Positions 28,361 through 37,725 are shown, counted from the first letter of the stretch. The stretch is 46,486 nucleotides of DNA from GCA-020344555 sp964548955 (GCA_964548955.1 CAZJTP010000008.1:1-46486); one strand, 5' to 3'. Numbers and translations are program-made. The notes: generated from the sequence alone by a model not told the origin.

Positions 28361-28401
28361 TGGGTGGCCCCGGGTGGTTGCCCTCCCAGGGCCACCCAGC
28401 C
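28358..28401. repeat. Perfect 13-bp inverted repeat at the end of the ISP fragment
   Basis: GGCTGGGTGGCCC (28358-28370) and GGGCCACCCAGCC (28389-28401) are perfect inverses around an 18-base loop. It begins exactly where homology of the ISP fragment ends. It may be an insertion or a rearrangement scar, or a transcription terminator. Confidence 0.6.
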
Positions 28402-28452
28402 CCATCACCTATACACATCCCGTGCCTGTTGTACTCGCGTGGGCAACGGTAT

Positions 28453-28680
28453 ATGTTACCGGTCATGAGAGGCAAATTTCCCTTCGTCGGTCGCATTTTC
28501 TGGAAGGTCCTGGTTGTGGTGGCCGTTCTGGTCGTGATAGCCTGGGTGGTGGTCACACGGGTGACTGAGTACAAGATCACACCGGCCGATTACGGCGGAT
28601 CCACAATCAGCGGTATCATCTTCGCCTATCTGGTGCACCTGTGGTTGTTGCCGGAAAAGGATGCACCGTCGGACGAGTAA
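28453..28680 (+). CDS. Small two-helix membrane protein
   Basis: A 75-residue hypothetical protein. Two hydrophobic stretches, about residues 14-37 ('IFWKVLVVVAVLVVIAW') and 50-67 ('STISGIIFAYLVHLWLL'), should be transmembrane helices, linked by a polar 'TEYKITPADYGG' loop; the tail is acidic. Start could be ATG 28453 or 28465; there is no clear Shine-Dalgarno site. No family recognised. Confidence 0.55.
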   Translation: MLPVMRGKFPFVGRIFWKVLVVVAVLVVIAWVVVTRVTEYKITPADYGGSTISGIIFAYLVHLWLLPEKDAPSDE

Positions 28681-28745
28681 CCAGCGCCTCCCGAAGTCCC
28701 TGTCCTGAGCAACTGTTATCCACAGCACGCGTGTACTACCGCCCG

Positions 28746-31688
28746 CTACGGGCACGTCCCCGGGCCGGTGAACGGATACGGGTAGTTTTTGAACGCATCA
28801 AGGATGCACGTGACATCCGTCGAGACGTTGATCTTCCCGTCCGGAACGTTCGGGTCAACATCGCTCCTCGGCTTGATCAGAGCCCCAAACACATTCTTGA
28901 ACTTGTCAAGACATGCGGTGACATCAACTGTCACATCAACCCCCTCATCCGGCTCACTCCACTTATTGCTCGGGAGGTCATAGGGGCCGCAGAGGTTGCC
29001 CCAGGGGCTCGTGTGGATCGTCAGCGGTTCCGAGTAGTTCACTTCACCGCTGGGATCGCAATCACAGTGGATCGCTTGAACATCGTACGTCCCGCCGGGC
29101 ACGATCTCACAGTCGGTTACATGGAGCAATCCCACTGAGCCGAAGTCGTAACAGTGTCGAGTTGCCTGCAGGTTTGCGTACTGCATGGTGAGCGCCGGAC
29201 CGCCGATCCACGCGACACCGCACCCTTCCGCCGGCGGCGAGCTCTGCCCGCTATTCTCGCATATCTCCGTCACCGGACCTACCCACACGTGCGTGCCCTG
29301 GTAGGATGTGAAGTCGTAATGCGGTGGATCGGCCGGCAGAGTTGTCAGGGTCACGCGCAGGCCGATCTGCTGTCCTGCGTTACCCGGCACGAACGAGATG
29401 TAGCGGTTCTTGGCTACGACATACTCGGGCAACTGGGGAGGATCGCAGCTTATGGAGCATTCGCACTCGTCGGGTACGCCGTTGCCGTTGTTATCCTCGC
29501 TGGTTCCGTTGATGATGTCGCATTCGTCAAGCGTCTTGTTGCTGTTGCAGTCCGGGGTCCCGGAGACCAGGCGTACGTTGTCTACCTGCCATCCGAGTGT
29601 CCCACATGCGCCTCCATCGCTATAGAATCCGAAGGCTATCGTAGCAAACGAGCCGCTCAAAGGTGCGAGTGAACGCAGATCAACAATCTGTTCCTCCCAC
29701 GCGCCGTAGTACCCGCTGTCCTGCCAGACCAACGTGCCGTTGATCCACACCGCGCCAAAATCACACCACGACTCGCTGTCAATGCGTGAGCAGAACCGCA
29801 GCTCAGAGAGGCCGAATCCGAGTGTGATCAGCGGGGCGACCAGCTCGTCCCATGCATTGTCGCCGTAGCTGCAAGTACCCGCGTCTCCCGCATAAGCCCA
29901 GAGACTGCCGCCGCAATCGGGATGGCTGGCGCCGCACTGATCGGTGACCTGGAAGTTGCCGGTGGTCGTCCAGCCGCTCGGCAGGCCGCCCTCGAAGTCT
30001 TCGTATAGCAGAACGCTGCCACCGTTGACAAGGTCGCACTCATCCGGCACACCGTTGGAGTTGCAGTCGTCGCTCGTGCCGCCACTTAGGTCACAATCAT
30101 CAGGGATTGTGTTGTTGTTGCAGTCTGGATCGCACTCATCGAGAATACCGTTACTGTTGCAGTCCGGGTCACAGTCTTCGGTACACAGCCCTCCGGAGCC
30201 TATCGGCAAGTAGCATTCGTCGGGGCTGCCATCCCCGTTGCAGTCGGGCTTGTCGCAGGAATCCGGGATTCCGTTGCAGTTGCAGTCGGGATCACAATCC
30301 TCGGTGCACAACCCGCCGCAGGCCACGGGAATCTCGGACTCATCAGGAATACCATTCCTGTTGCAGTCCATTGGGTGCGTACACAAAGAGCCGTCACCAA
30401 CAAGCACCATGCCGTACCACCATTCAGGAGCATACGGACGGTCCTTTACCTGGTTGAACCAGTGCTTGAACCCGTCACCCATGCAGTCGCCAACCGCGAT
30501 CCGTTCGTACATGAAATAATCATCAAACATACCGCCGGTCTTGGTACTGCCCCAGGCTAGAAGAGTGTTTCCCTCGGAGTTGAAGACGACCATCCCCCCA
30601 AGGTAGTCCGACCATACGTAGTCGCACCCGGAACAAACGAACAGAGAAAAGAACACAGCCGCTGGATCGGAGAGAGGGTATTGGGAGGCTTGGATCCAAT
30701 CAAACGAGGTCTTATCGTCTCGGTAGAATCCGTGCCCACCGGGCGACCCGTGTGATCGAATAAGATCAAGGTGGTAGTCTCCCGTAAGCCGCTGGCTGAT
30801 ATAATCGCTGCCCGTTGTGGCTTCCGGATCGGTCACGGTCACGACGTTGCCGGGCCCGAAAACCGATTCCAGGCATGCCGTATCCGCGCCTCCCCCTCCT
30901 TCCCAATCATCGTCAATGTACGCGAGGCCGACGTGTAAATGGTTGAGCACGTCCCAGCGCAGAGCATGATTGCGGGCAAAGTAATTATTCAGCAAATCGA
31001 CCTCGGAACCCAAGGACGGGAGGTTCCCCGTATTCATGCGTGAAACCCAGATCTCCAGGTCCTTATCACCTGACCACGTATCGAGTTTGCCGTTGTCCGG
31101 ATAGACCGGGGGATCAGCGAGCGCGTCCTCCCACACTCCGTTGAGGTCCATAAAGTACAAGTCGCATGGGAAATCCGTGTATGCCGGACCGCCACCCCAG
31201 TCTTCATTCATTTCGTATATGATATAGGGAAGCTCACCTATCAGAACCGCTCCCGCCAGAGACTCCGGCTCGTTATAGAGTGTCACCAGTGTATTGCGAA
31301 GATACTCCGCGCTACCGGAAACCGTGATCAAGATGCTCGAAAAGCCCATCTCCGAAAGGTCGGTCGAATAGGTGGATACTGAGACTGAAATGGCATCATA
31401 GATGCCTGTCTCGACAATGAGGGCGATACGTCCGCGATCCTTCGCAGCGACATGTCTTATCGTGCGTGCAGAAGTCTTCCTCCTGATCTCGGCGCTGCCT
31501 CTGGCCGGACCTGGGGATTCGGCCGCGTGCGGGCGCCAGGCGTTTACTGGATCCATCCACCGTGACGGCATAGGCGTAGACGCTCGTGCGCCATCGACTC
31601 GGAACGTCAACACCACCAAAGCGCAGACCAAGCACACCACAATGCTTCGATAACGAACCAACCACGGGCAATCGCAATTCCTGTGCAT
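28746..31688 (-). CDS. Secreted gingipain-like (C25) peptidase with calcium-binding repeats
   Basis: A 980-residue exported protein. A signal peptide covers about residues 12-38. Residues 85-435 look like a clan CD caspase-like/C25 domain: 'GAVLIGELPY', 'LEIWVSRM', a likely catalytic His313 in 'LIRSHGSPGGHGF' and Cys352 in 'FFSLFVCSGCDYV'. Residues 438-555 are a run of Asp/Cys-rich calcium-binding repeats ('DCNxNGIPDECD' type). Residues 560-720 are a beta-rich domain with 'YEDFEGGLPSGW' and 'WQVDNVRLVSG'. Two more calcium repeats follow, then a further domain and a dockerin-like end with two similar loops ('VDVTACLDKFKN', 'TDVTCILDAFKN'). ATG 31688 has GAAGG directly upstream. Peptidase activity is inferred. 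Confidence 0.8.
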   Translation of the reverse strand: MHRNCDCPWLVRYRSIVVCLVCALVVLTFRVDGARASTPMPSRWMDPVNAWRPHAAESPGPARGSAEIRRKTSARTIRHVAAKDRGRIALIVETGIYDAISVSVSTYSTDLSEMGFSSILITVSGSAEYLRNTLVTLYNEPESLAGAVLIGELPYIIYEMNEDWGGGPAYTDFPCDLYFMDLNGVWEDALADPPVYPDNGKLDTWSGDKDLEIWVSRMNTGNLPSLGSEVDLLNNYFARNHALRWDVLNHLHVGLAYIDDDWEGGGGADTACLESVFGPGNVVTVTDPEATTGSDYISQRLTGDYHLDLIRSHGSPGGHGFYRDDKTSFDWIQASQYPLSDPAAVFFSLFVCSGCDYVWSDYLGGMVVFNSEGNTLLAWGSTKTGGMFDDYFMYERIAVGDCMGDGFKHWFNQVKDRPYAPEWWYGMVLVGDGSLCTHPMDCNRNGIPDESEIPVACGGLCTEDCDPDCNCNGIPDSCDKPDCNGDGSPDECYLPIGSGGLCTEDCDPDCNSNGILDECDPDCNNNTIPDDCDLSGGTSDDCNSNGVPDECDLVNGGSVLLYEDFEGGLPSGWTTTGNFQVTDQCGASHPDCGGSLWAYAGDAGTCSYGDNAWDELVAPLITLGFGLSELRFCSRIDSESWCDFGAVWINGTLVWQDSGYYGAWEEQIVDLRSLAPLSGSFATIAFGFYSDGGACGTLGWQVDNVRLVSGTPDCNSNKTLDECDIINGTSEDNNGNGVPDECECSISCDPPQLPEYVVAKNRYISFVPGNAGQQIGLRVTLTTLPADPPHYDFTSYQGTHVWVGPVTEICENSGQSSPPAEGCGVAWIGGPALTMQYANLQATRHCYDFGSVGLLHVTDCEIVPGGTYDVQAIHCDCDPSGEVNYSEPLTIHTSPWGNLCGPYDLPSNKWSEPDEGVDVTVDVTACLDKFKNVFGALIKPRSDVDPNVPDGKINVSTDVTCILDAFKNYPYPFTGPGTCP

Positions 31689-32112
31689 CCTTCTGTCTCC
31701 CTGCGCTTAACTTAGCTGCCACTTGCCGGTCAGTATGTCCCCAACGACTTGCAGGTCTTTAGACGCTCGCTACACCCGCTCGCTGGCGCAGACGCCGCTT
31801 GCCGAATAGCGACTGACACACTCCTCGCCTGACCGACGTAGCATGGTAGCCCACCAGCGGCAAACAAAACGCCTCTCGGTCAACAACAGTCAGTCTACAT
31901 CATTTCGATCACTGTTTCAAGACGCGTCCAGCAAATCAGGGTACAGGGCGTGCGCGAGGACGGGCTCAGAGAGACAAGTCAGCCCGATCGATCGAGTGCG
32001 ATCCCATCTGCGCCGGCAGTCCGGGAAGCGCTTGTGGGGTCGTTCATTCTCCAGGTTTGCGACGCTGCGATAATCGGGTTATCATCGCTGCCGTAATTGT
32101 TCATCGAGCCTG
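31689..32112. other. Intergenic region before the GNAT gene
   Basis: No gene is supported in this 424-bp spacer between divergent genes. A small palindrome (GATAA-TCGGG-TTATC) lies near 32070-32085, about 35 bp before the next gene's TTG, and could be an operator, but nothing else supports that. Confidence 0.4.
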
Positions 32113-32802
32113 TTGCTCTTGGACCTGATCTCCGTTGAACACAACCAGGTAGGCGCAGAGAACCCCGTGGCCAGATCGAATGTAGTTCAACAGCCGCCAA
32201 GGAGACGACCCAAGGCACTAACCGTTCGACCTTTGCGAGTCACCGATTGGCCCAACATCGAGGAACTATTTGGCCAAAAAGGTGCGTGCGGTGGTTGTTG
32301 GTGCATGTGGTGGCGTCTGCCGCGGGGCGGCAAACTGTGGGAGGAGTCTAAGGGAGCCAAGAACAAACGCGCGTTCAAAAAGCTGATTGCGACCGGCAAG
32401 GTCCATGGTTGCCTGGCTTTTGCGGGAGCGGAACCTGTTGGCTGGTGTTGTGTTGGCCCGCGCGGCGATTTCCCGCGCTTGGAGCGCACCAAGGCGCTGC
32501 AGACCGATTGGGGGGAGCGGACCTGGTCGGTGACGTGTTTCTACATCCGAACCGGTTGGCGTCACCGTGGTGTCGCAACCGCGCTATTGAAGGAAGCGGT
32601 GAATGTGGCCCGCGATCACGGGGCGAAGGAGCTGGAGGCGTATCCCGTTCAACCCAAGAGGGACGGCACTGACATGCCGGCGGCGTTTGCGTGGACCGGC
32701 GTCCCGCATCTCTTCGAGAAGCAGAGATTTCGCAATGTCACTCCGCCGGGCAATCCGCGTGACATCTATCGCAAGATGTTCCGAGCACGCCGCAGCGTTT
32801 AG
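32113..32802 (+). CDS. GNAT-family N-acetyltransferase with Cys/Trp-rich motif
   Basis: A predicted acetyltransferase of up to 229 residues. The N-terminal 'LRVTDWPNIEELFG' is followed by 'GACGGCWCMWWRLPRGG', a Cys/Trp-rich motif seen in one group of GNAT proteins. The acetyl-CoA site is 'VTCFYIRTGWRHRGVATALL', with the RxxGVA loop. The C-terminal 'GVPHLFEKQRFRNVTPP' is also group-typical. Start is uncertain: TTG 32113 gives 229 residues, while GTG 32167 removes 18 non-conserved residues. Substrate unknown. Convergent with the EF-P gene. Confidence 0.75.
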   Translation: MLLDLISVEHNQVGAENPVARSNVVQQPPRRRPKALTVRPLRVTDWPNIEELFGQKGACGGCWCMWWRLPRGGKLWEESKGAKNKRAFKKLIATGKVHGCLAFAGAEPVGWCCVGPRGDFPRLERTKALQTDWGERTWSVTCFYIRTGWRHRGVATALLKEAVNVARDHGAKELEAYPVQPKRDGTDMPAAFAWTGVPHLFEKQRFRNVTPPGNPRDIYRKMFRARRSV

Positions 32803-32833
32803 CAACCTGTTACAAAGTGTCTTTCTCGTGTGG

Positions 32834-32852
32834 CACCGGCTTCCAGCCGGTG
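32834..32852. terminator. Hairpin between convergent GNAT and EF-P genes
   Basis: CACCGGCT (32834-32841) and AGCCGGTG (32845-32852) are a perfect 8-bp stem around TCC, followed by AAAA. It lies in the 78-bp gap between convergent genes, which suits a bidirectional terminator. It could also be a REP-like repeat. Confidence 0.5.
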
Positions 32853-32880
32853 AAAACTCAGGCTAAGGTCTGCGGCTCAC

Positions 32881-33441
32881 TTAGTGCTCTTTACCCTGGT
32901 ACTCGCTATTCTCGGTCTTGACGCGAATTTTGTCACCGTTCTTGATGAACAGGGGAACTTGGATCGTAATGCCGCTGCTGAGCTTGGCCTCCTTCTGGAC
33001 GTTCGTGCTCCCACCCGCGTGTTCAACCGGAGCGGTGTGGACGACCTCCAAAACCACGACCGGCGCCAGTTGCAGCGCGATCGGCTGCCCCTCGATCACC
33101 TGGATCCGATACGTTTCCTCGTCGACCATAAAGTGAACGGCATCGCCGAGCACGTCCTCTACGAGCGGATACTGCTCGTAGGTCTCGTTATCCATGAAGA
33201 CGCGCTCGTTCCCGGAGGCATAAAGATACTGCATGTGCCTTACCTCCGTGGGCACCTCTTCGATCTTGCCCAGCTCGTCCAGCGTGCGTTCACCGGTATG
33301 CCCGGTTGTTACTGACCGCAACTTGACGTGCACCGTCGCCTTCTGTTTGCCGGTCTTAGCCATGCTGAAATCGAGTACGGTAAAGAGTTGTCCCTCGTGC
33401 CGGATGACCATGCCCTTGTGAAGATCGTGCGTCACTGACAT
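32881..33441 (-). CDS. efp: Translation elongation factor P
   Basis: EF-P binds the ribosome between the P and E sites and relieves stalling at proline runs. The 186-residue protein has the three OB/KOW domains: 'LHKGMVIRHEGQLFTVLDF' and 'KATVHVKLRSVTTG' (domain I), 'RHMQYLYASGNERVFMDNET' (domain II) and 'VQKEAKLSSGITIQVPLFIK' (domain III). The tip loop 'AKTGKQK' places Lys32 where the modified lysine of many EF-Ps lies, although the usual 'PGKG' is 'TGKQ'. No epmA/epmB-type modification genes are nearby. The ATG at 33439-33441 fits the family start. Confidence 0.92.
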   Translation of the reverse strand: MSVTHDLHKGMVIRHEGQLFTVLDFSMAKTGKQKATVHVKLRSVTTGHTGERTLDELGKIEEVPTEVRHMQYLYASGNERVFMDNETYEQYPLVEDVLGDAVHFMVDEETYRIQVIEGQPIALQLAPVVVLEVVHTAPVEHAGGSTNVQKEAKLSSGITIQVPLFIKNGDKIRVKTENSEYQGKEH

Positions 33442-33468
33442 CGCTCATCTCCGAACCGGCCAAGCCAC

Positions 33469-35058
33469 TCACGCCCGGACAGTGTCCGTGCCGGCGGCGT
33501 TTTCGTCAAGCCTGGCCTGGCGGTGGTGCGGAGACAGGCATCGACACACAACGGTGGCCATGGAGGCGATGAAGACAGCGGCAAGCGACGTGTCGGTTAC
33601 GGTCCAAATGAACTGGAGCCGAGAATTCGTAGGTGTCACAAAACCTATGAGCAGGGCATCGAGCACATAGACCACGGCCAGAATCACGCATGTCCTCCGG
33701 TTCAAACCAAGGAAAGGGCAACCGAGCAGCGCCAGTCCGGGCCATATCGAGCCAAGCCACGTCAGACCGGCAGTGGACCACTGTGCCGCCGGTTTCGTCT
33801 CCCAGAAACGCAGAGCCTTCCACACGACTGATCCGCCGAAAGGGGCGCGTTGGGAGGCGGCTGCGCTCATGCGATCGAACGTCGCCATCGACTCCGCGGG
33901 AGTCAGGTGAGGCAGGCCGTAATATGCAAACCACGTGGTATCCCAATCCGCGTCGCGGGGCGCATTGGGGTGGATCAGCGGACCTGTCCGCCGATGCTGG
34001 GGAACGGGGGAAAGCGCTTGGCCGTACGGTCGCCGCAGCAGGTGGCAAAGTGTCAAACGCAGTCCGGATCTGAAGTATGCACCAAGGTGATTGGTCAGGA
34101 CGTTCCAGCCCACACGCCCCATCAAGTCATCGTAATCCCATTCGTTCATCCCCAGATCGTGCACGGCGCGATACCGCGCCACCCAAATGTCCAGATGGCT
34201 GGCGACGCAGGCGTCTTCAGGATTGCGTTCGGGCAACAGTGCAAGGACTTGGGCAGCTTCCGGTAAGTCGGGTAGCTCCACGCCAAGAAAGTGCCGCGCC
34301 TGTAGCAGCATCGTTGCACCGACCGTCCCGTTGGAAGTCCTAAACCGGCCAGCGTACGCCAGATTCATGCTGCATTCGATAATCACGCAGCTCAGGATCG
34401 GCACGACAAAACACGCACAAGATGCCATCGCGCGACGCCTGTCGTGTCTCATCACTATCACGATGGCCACGGCGCCAACCGCGATGGCGGGCAAAGCTGT
34501 ACTCCGCGTCAGCCATGCCAACCCCAGCAGAACGCTGGCACCGACCATCCAACGCCGCGAACCCAATCGGGACAAACCCGCCACGAACAAAAGCAGACCG
34601 AATGAGAACAGGCACGTGAACAACGCCTCGGACATCATCCGGTCACCCCATACCACCGACTGAAGGCGCGCAATTGTTAGGACAGCAGCAAGCCATCCTG
34701 CCCACCGACCCAGCAGATGCCGCCCCAGACCGTAAGCCGCCAGCGGCAGCAGACCCAGAAGGACATGGTTGCCGGTGACCGCCGCCCACCCCATGTTGCC
34801 AAACGCAAGCGACACACCCGCCAGGTAGAATGTGTAGCCCGGCTTACGCATCTCGAAGTGAGGAGTCTTATCGGGATCGAGGAGGGCCTCGGCTGAGGCA
34901 ACGTATTGCGCGGAGTCACCGCACAGCCGGGCTTGACCCTGCTTATACGAGAAGTCGGTGGCCTGAGCGACAAAGCTGATCGCCGCAATGAGAAAGACGT
35001 CGATCGCCGTGTGAACAAGCGCCGCACGTCCGGTTGTTCCGTTGCCTGCCATGTGCAT
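33469..35058 (-). CDS. Polytopic membrane glycosyltransferase-like protein (PMT/GT39-type)
   Basis: A 529-residue membrane protein with about 11-12 predicted helices. The first loop after helix 1 contains an Asp in 'LCGDSAQYVASAEALL', placed as in the catalytic loop of GT-C glycosyltransferases, and is followed by 'HFEMRKPGYTFYLAG'. A long periplasmic region (about residues 240-400) lies before the last helices. These enzymes transfer sugars from polyprenyl phosphate to proteins or lipids. The exact substrate is unknown, and the motif is weak. Starts 3 bp after the stop of the preceding gene, so both are one operon. Confidence 0.65.
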   Translation of the reverse strand: MHMAGNGTTGRAALVHTAIDVFLIAAISFVAQATDFSYKQGQARLCGDSAQYVASAEALLDPDKTPHFEMRKPGYTFYLAGVSLAFGNMGWAAVTGNHVLLGLLPLAAYGLGRHLLGRWAGWLAAVLTIARLQSVVWGDRMMSEALFTCLFSFGLLLFVAGLSRLGSRRWMVGASVLLGLAWLTRSTALPAIAVGAVAIVIVMRHDRRRAMASCACFVVPILSCVIIECSMNLAYAGRFRTSNGTVGATMLLQARHFLGVELPDLPEAAQVLALLPERNPEDACVASHLDIWVARYRAVHDLGMNEWDYDDLMGRVGWNVLTNHLGAYFRSGLRLTLCHLLRRPYGQALSPVPQHRRTGPLIHPNAPRDADWDTTWFAYYGLPHLTPAESMATFDRMSAAASQRAPFGGSVVWKALRFWETKPAAQWSTAGLTWLGSIWPGLALLGCPFLGLNRRTCVILAVVYVLDALLIGFVTPTNSRLQFIWTVTDTSLAAVFIASMATVVCRCLSPHHRQARLDENAAGTDTVRA

Positions 35059-35061
35059 ATG

Positions 35062-36684
35062 TCACATCGGTGTCATTTTGTATGAGGACGTCACTCGTTC
35101 ACCGCCGTCGGTTCGTTCATAGATTCTCATCGTATAGCGACGCTCATGAATTCGCCTTCGCTCCCATGGCTTGCGCCCTTCATACCAACCCGCGGGGAAG
35201 AGTTCCGTGTGTGGGGCCTCGGCGATCAGCGCGTAGCCATCGGGTGGTACGAAGCGATCGTAGCGGTCACGGACGTATCCAACGTACTTCAGGTTCACGC
35301 AAATGAAGCGCGGACGCTGCCCATGTGCGACACGATGCGACGCTAGATGAACATACGTGTCTGATCCCTCAGGACGAGTGTCCGCCACCATCATGAGTTC
35401 CGGGTCGAATCGCTCGATGGTCGCCGTCGGATCCGCGTTCAACATCCCCCAAAGCGCGCTCGGAGGATAGAGTATCTCGCGCCCCAGGCCCGCCATTGTC
35501 TTCTGTAGAAACTCGGCCGGGTATACAACTCGGACGTATGTTGATGCGAACTGGCCAAATGAGATCATTGACGCAGCCATTAGCGCGCCAACACACCAAC
35601 GTCTAATCCGCGGCGGTTCGATGTGTGCCAGGACGATCACCGCCCCGCCCACTACAAACGGCAGGAAAACCATCAAGATGCGCCCGTAGAACACCATCTT
35701 CCCCACAAACACTCCCATGGATGCGTGGAAGAGATAGCACCCAATCGCAGCAAGCATCGCCACACGTGGTGCCGGCGAGAGTCGCACATTTCTCCGCCAT
35801 AGGATGCGTAGGATAAAGACACCAAATAGACCGAATAGTAGTATGCCGACGATGCCTTCCACGTCGCGAAGATAGTGCCATACGAACACGTATCCCTCGC
35901 GCGGGTCCCCCATATTGATGGCCCCGCTGAGCAGTTGAAGCTCCTCGAGGTAGGATCGCCCCACCAGACCTGAGAGGGCCTCGAAAATCGCAATGGTAGT
36001 CGTGCATCCCAGCCCGAACGTCATCAACTTGGCAATGCGGTGATCCGAGATCACGAAGACAACCGCTGCGTTGATCATCACGAAAGCGTAATGCCCTGGG
36101 TAGCAGGCACATGCCAATCCCGTGAGCAGCCCCGCCAGGGCCACTCGACAAAGTGAATCCGCCCCTCCTCGCGCCGAAACCAACCACAGGGCCAGCAACC
36201 CTAACAGCAGTGACTCCGGATACGGCACCATATGGCGTATCCAGACGTTGGCATTGCAGAGCAGCGAATACACAGCAGCCATCAGCAGTGCAAACCACGG
36301 CGATCCGGTCCAGATACGCCCCAGCATGAACACACAACATGTGATCCCCAGCGACACAATTACGTTGAACGCTGAGGCCACATCGTAATACTGTGGTGTG
36401 TCAGCCTCGATGCCCATCAGTACCCCGGTTGCACGCTGGGCCGCAACGGGCAGCGTGCTTACAAGCACGAACCCAGGCCGGCCTGGGGGGACACTTCGCC
36501 TGGCCTCAAACAGGTGGACAATCGCATCCCGGTAAGCACCGTTGGCAACTGCATCAACAAGATCCGAGGCGGAGAGAAAGCGATCTTCATCACCCCAGTT
36601 GAAGTGCCCTTCATCAATGAGCGTCAGGCGGTACGAACCCACGGACACGAGGAGCACAGCGAGCCAGGCGCGCGGATTGGACAT
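35062..36684 (-). CDS. Polytopic membrane glycosyltransferase-like protein
   Basis: A membrane protein of about 540 residues (ATG 36684; a GTG at 36729 would add 15 residues). The N-terminal loop has an acidic motif, 'DEGHFNWGDEDRFL', as in GT-C family enzymes (ArnT/PMT). About ten helices follow up to residue 400, with a soluble C-terminal domain of about 130 residues ('RPRFICVNLKYVGYVRDRYD', 'TELFPAGWYEGRKPWERRR'). It is likely to act on lipid-linked sugars in the inner membrane. It is the middle gene of the GT-GT-methyltransferase cluster. Confidence 0.65.
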   Translation of the reverse strand: MSNPRAWLAVLLVSVGSYRLTLIDEGHFNWGDEDRFLSASDLVDAVANGAYRDAIVHLFEARRSVPPGRPGFVLVSTLPVAAQRATGVLMGIEADTPQYYDVASAFNVIVSLGITCCVFMLGRIWTGSPWFALLMAAVYSLLCNANVWIRHMVPYPESLLLGLLALWLVSARGGADSLCRVALAGLLTGLACACYPGHYAFVMINAAVVFVISDHRIAKLMTFGLGCTTTIAIFEALSGLVGRSYLEELQLLSGAINMGDPREGYVFVWHYLRDVEGIVGILLFGLFGVFILRILWRRNVRLSPAPRVAMLAAIGCYLFHASMGVFVGKMVFYGRILMVFLPFVVGGAVIVLAHIEPPRIRRWCVGALMAASMISFGQFASTYVRVVYPAEFLQKTMAGLGREILYPPSALWGMLNADPTATIERFDPELMMVADTRPEGSDTYVHLASHRVAHGQRPRFICVNLKYVGYVRDRYDRFVPPDGYALIAEAPHTELFPAGWYEGRKPWERRRIHERRYTMRIYERTDGGERVTSSYKMTPM

Positions 36685-36801
36685 CCATCGACGTGGACAT
36701 CGCACACTGGATTCGCACCGGGTACCCACGCTGGAATATCGGACGCCGCAGGATCGTTGTTTAGCCCGGCTTGGGACCGCACCAAGCCCGGCAAACGCCG
36801 A

Positions 36802-37548
36802 TCAGACCGGTGCCCCGACCATGATCAGGGACTGCCCGAACGGGGGTGGGATGACGCGCTCCAGGGCGTCGAGAAACGGAACGATGCGGTTGAACCGCCG
36901 CGCTACGGACAGTTCGATACGCTTCCGTCTCATGATCCTTCCTTCCCAGAGCCAGGCGAAGTAGCCCAGCGCGTTCATGTACTGGCTGTCTGTTGCGCGC
37001 AAGCCGGCGCCGGCAAACGCCCGACGCAGACTGCGACGGTTGTATCGGCGGTAATGTCCGAACGAACGGTCCATTTCCCCGTACGCGCTCATGTGTGCGG
37101 GCACAAGGATCACAACCCGCCCTTGAGCACGGCAAAGACGTCTCATCCGGCGCAATGCATCGACGTCCGCTTCGATGTGCTCGAGCACGTTCAGGCAGAT
37201 CACAGTGTCGAAGCTTGCGGGTACAACGTCGGCATTGGGGCACTGCTGAAGCCGGTATGGCACAAAAGAAACGTTCAAATGGTCGGAAAACCGCCGGCAA
37301 ACCCCATAAAATGATCCCTCGTGCGGATCTATCCCCACAACACGGGGCTGGTTGAGCAGGAACTGGGTGACATTTCCAGTCCCGCACCCCACCTCGCACA
37401 CGGTGCCACGGATGTAAGGGCGGATCTTGCTGAAGATCCAATGGTTGTAATTGTACAACTCATGGAGAACCTCCAGAGAGGCGTGGACCTCAATCGCAGC
37501 AGAGGAGTCGGGAAGGACACGATCTGTCAGCGCAATCGATGCACTCAT
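36802..37548 (-). CDS. SAM-dependent class I methyltransferase
   Basis: A 248-residue methyltransferase with motif I 'VCEVGCGTGNVTQFL', the acidic loop 'VVGIDPHEGS', motif post-II 'FDTVICLNVLEHIE' and 'GRVVILVPAHMSAYGEMDRS'. The C-terminal 'HYRRYNRRSLRRAFAGAGL' is typical of the group found in glycan and lipid clusters. The ATG at 37546-37548 is preceded by an in-frame TTG. It is followed by the glycosyltransferase pair and probably modifies the same glycan or lipid. Confidence 0.8.
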   Translation of the reverse strand: MSASIALTDRVLPDSSAAIEVHASLEVLHELYNYNHWIFSKIRPYIRGTVCEVGCGTGNVTQFLLNQPRVVGIDPHEGSFYGVCRRFSDHLNVSFVPYRLQQCPNADVVPASFDTVICLNVLEHIEADVDALRRMRRLCRAQGRVVILVPAHMSAYGEMDRSFGHYRRYNRRSLRRAFAGAGLRATDSQYMNALGYFAWLWEGRIMRRKRIELSVARRFNRIVPFLDALERVIPPPFGQSLIMVGAPV

Positions 37549-37575
37549 CAAACATTACTCGGCGCAAAAGGCGCG

Positions 37576-37725
37576 TCACTTGGTGTCCGGACCCGGTACC
37601 CAGTCTTGATCGCCGATTCGGAGCATCTCCACGAACGTCGTTGCCTCTCTGTTCTGTGGACCGGAACGAAAATGCTGAGTTTGCGTACCATCCACCCGCC
37701 TCTCGATTGCGCGTAGAACGTCCAT
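37576..37725 (-). CDS. Possible 49-residue small ORF
   Basis: ATG 37723-37725 with AAGGAG four bases upstream opens a 49-codon frame ending at 37576, 27 bases before the methyltransferase start and in the same direction. The product (MDVLRAIERRVDGTQTQHFR, then SGPQNREATTFVEMLRIG...) has no recognised family. The spacing and Shine-Dalgarno suggest it may be translated as a leader of the glycan operon. Confidence 0.35.
   Translation of the reverse strand: MDVLRAIERRVDGTQTQHFRSGPQNREATTFVEMLRIGDQDWVPGPDTK

Noticed and set aside
28716..28724. A perfect DnaA-box match (TTATCCACA).
   Set aside because: It is single, with no neighbours or AT-rich unwinding element, and a 9-mer can occur by chance; no origin is called.
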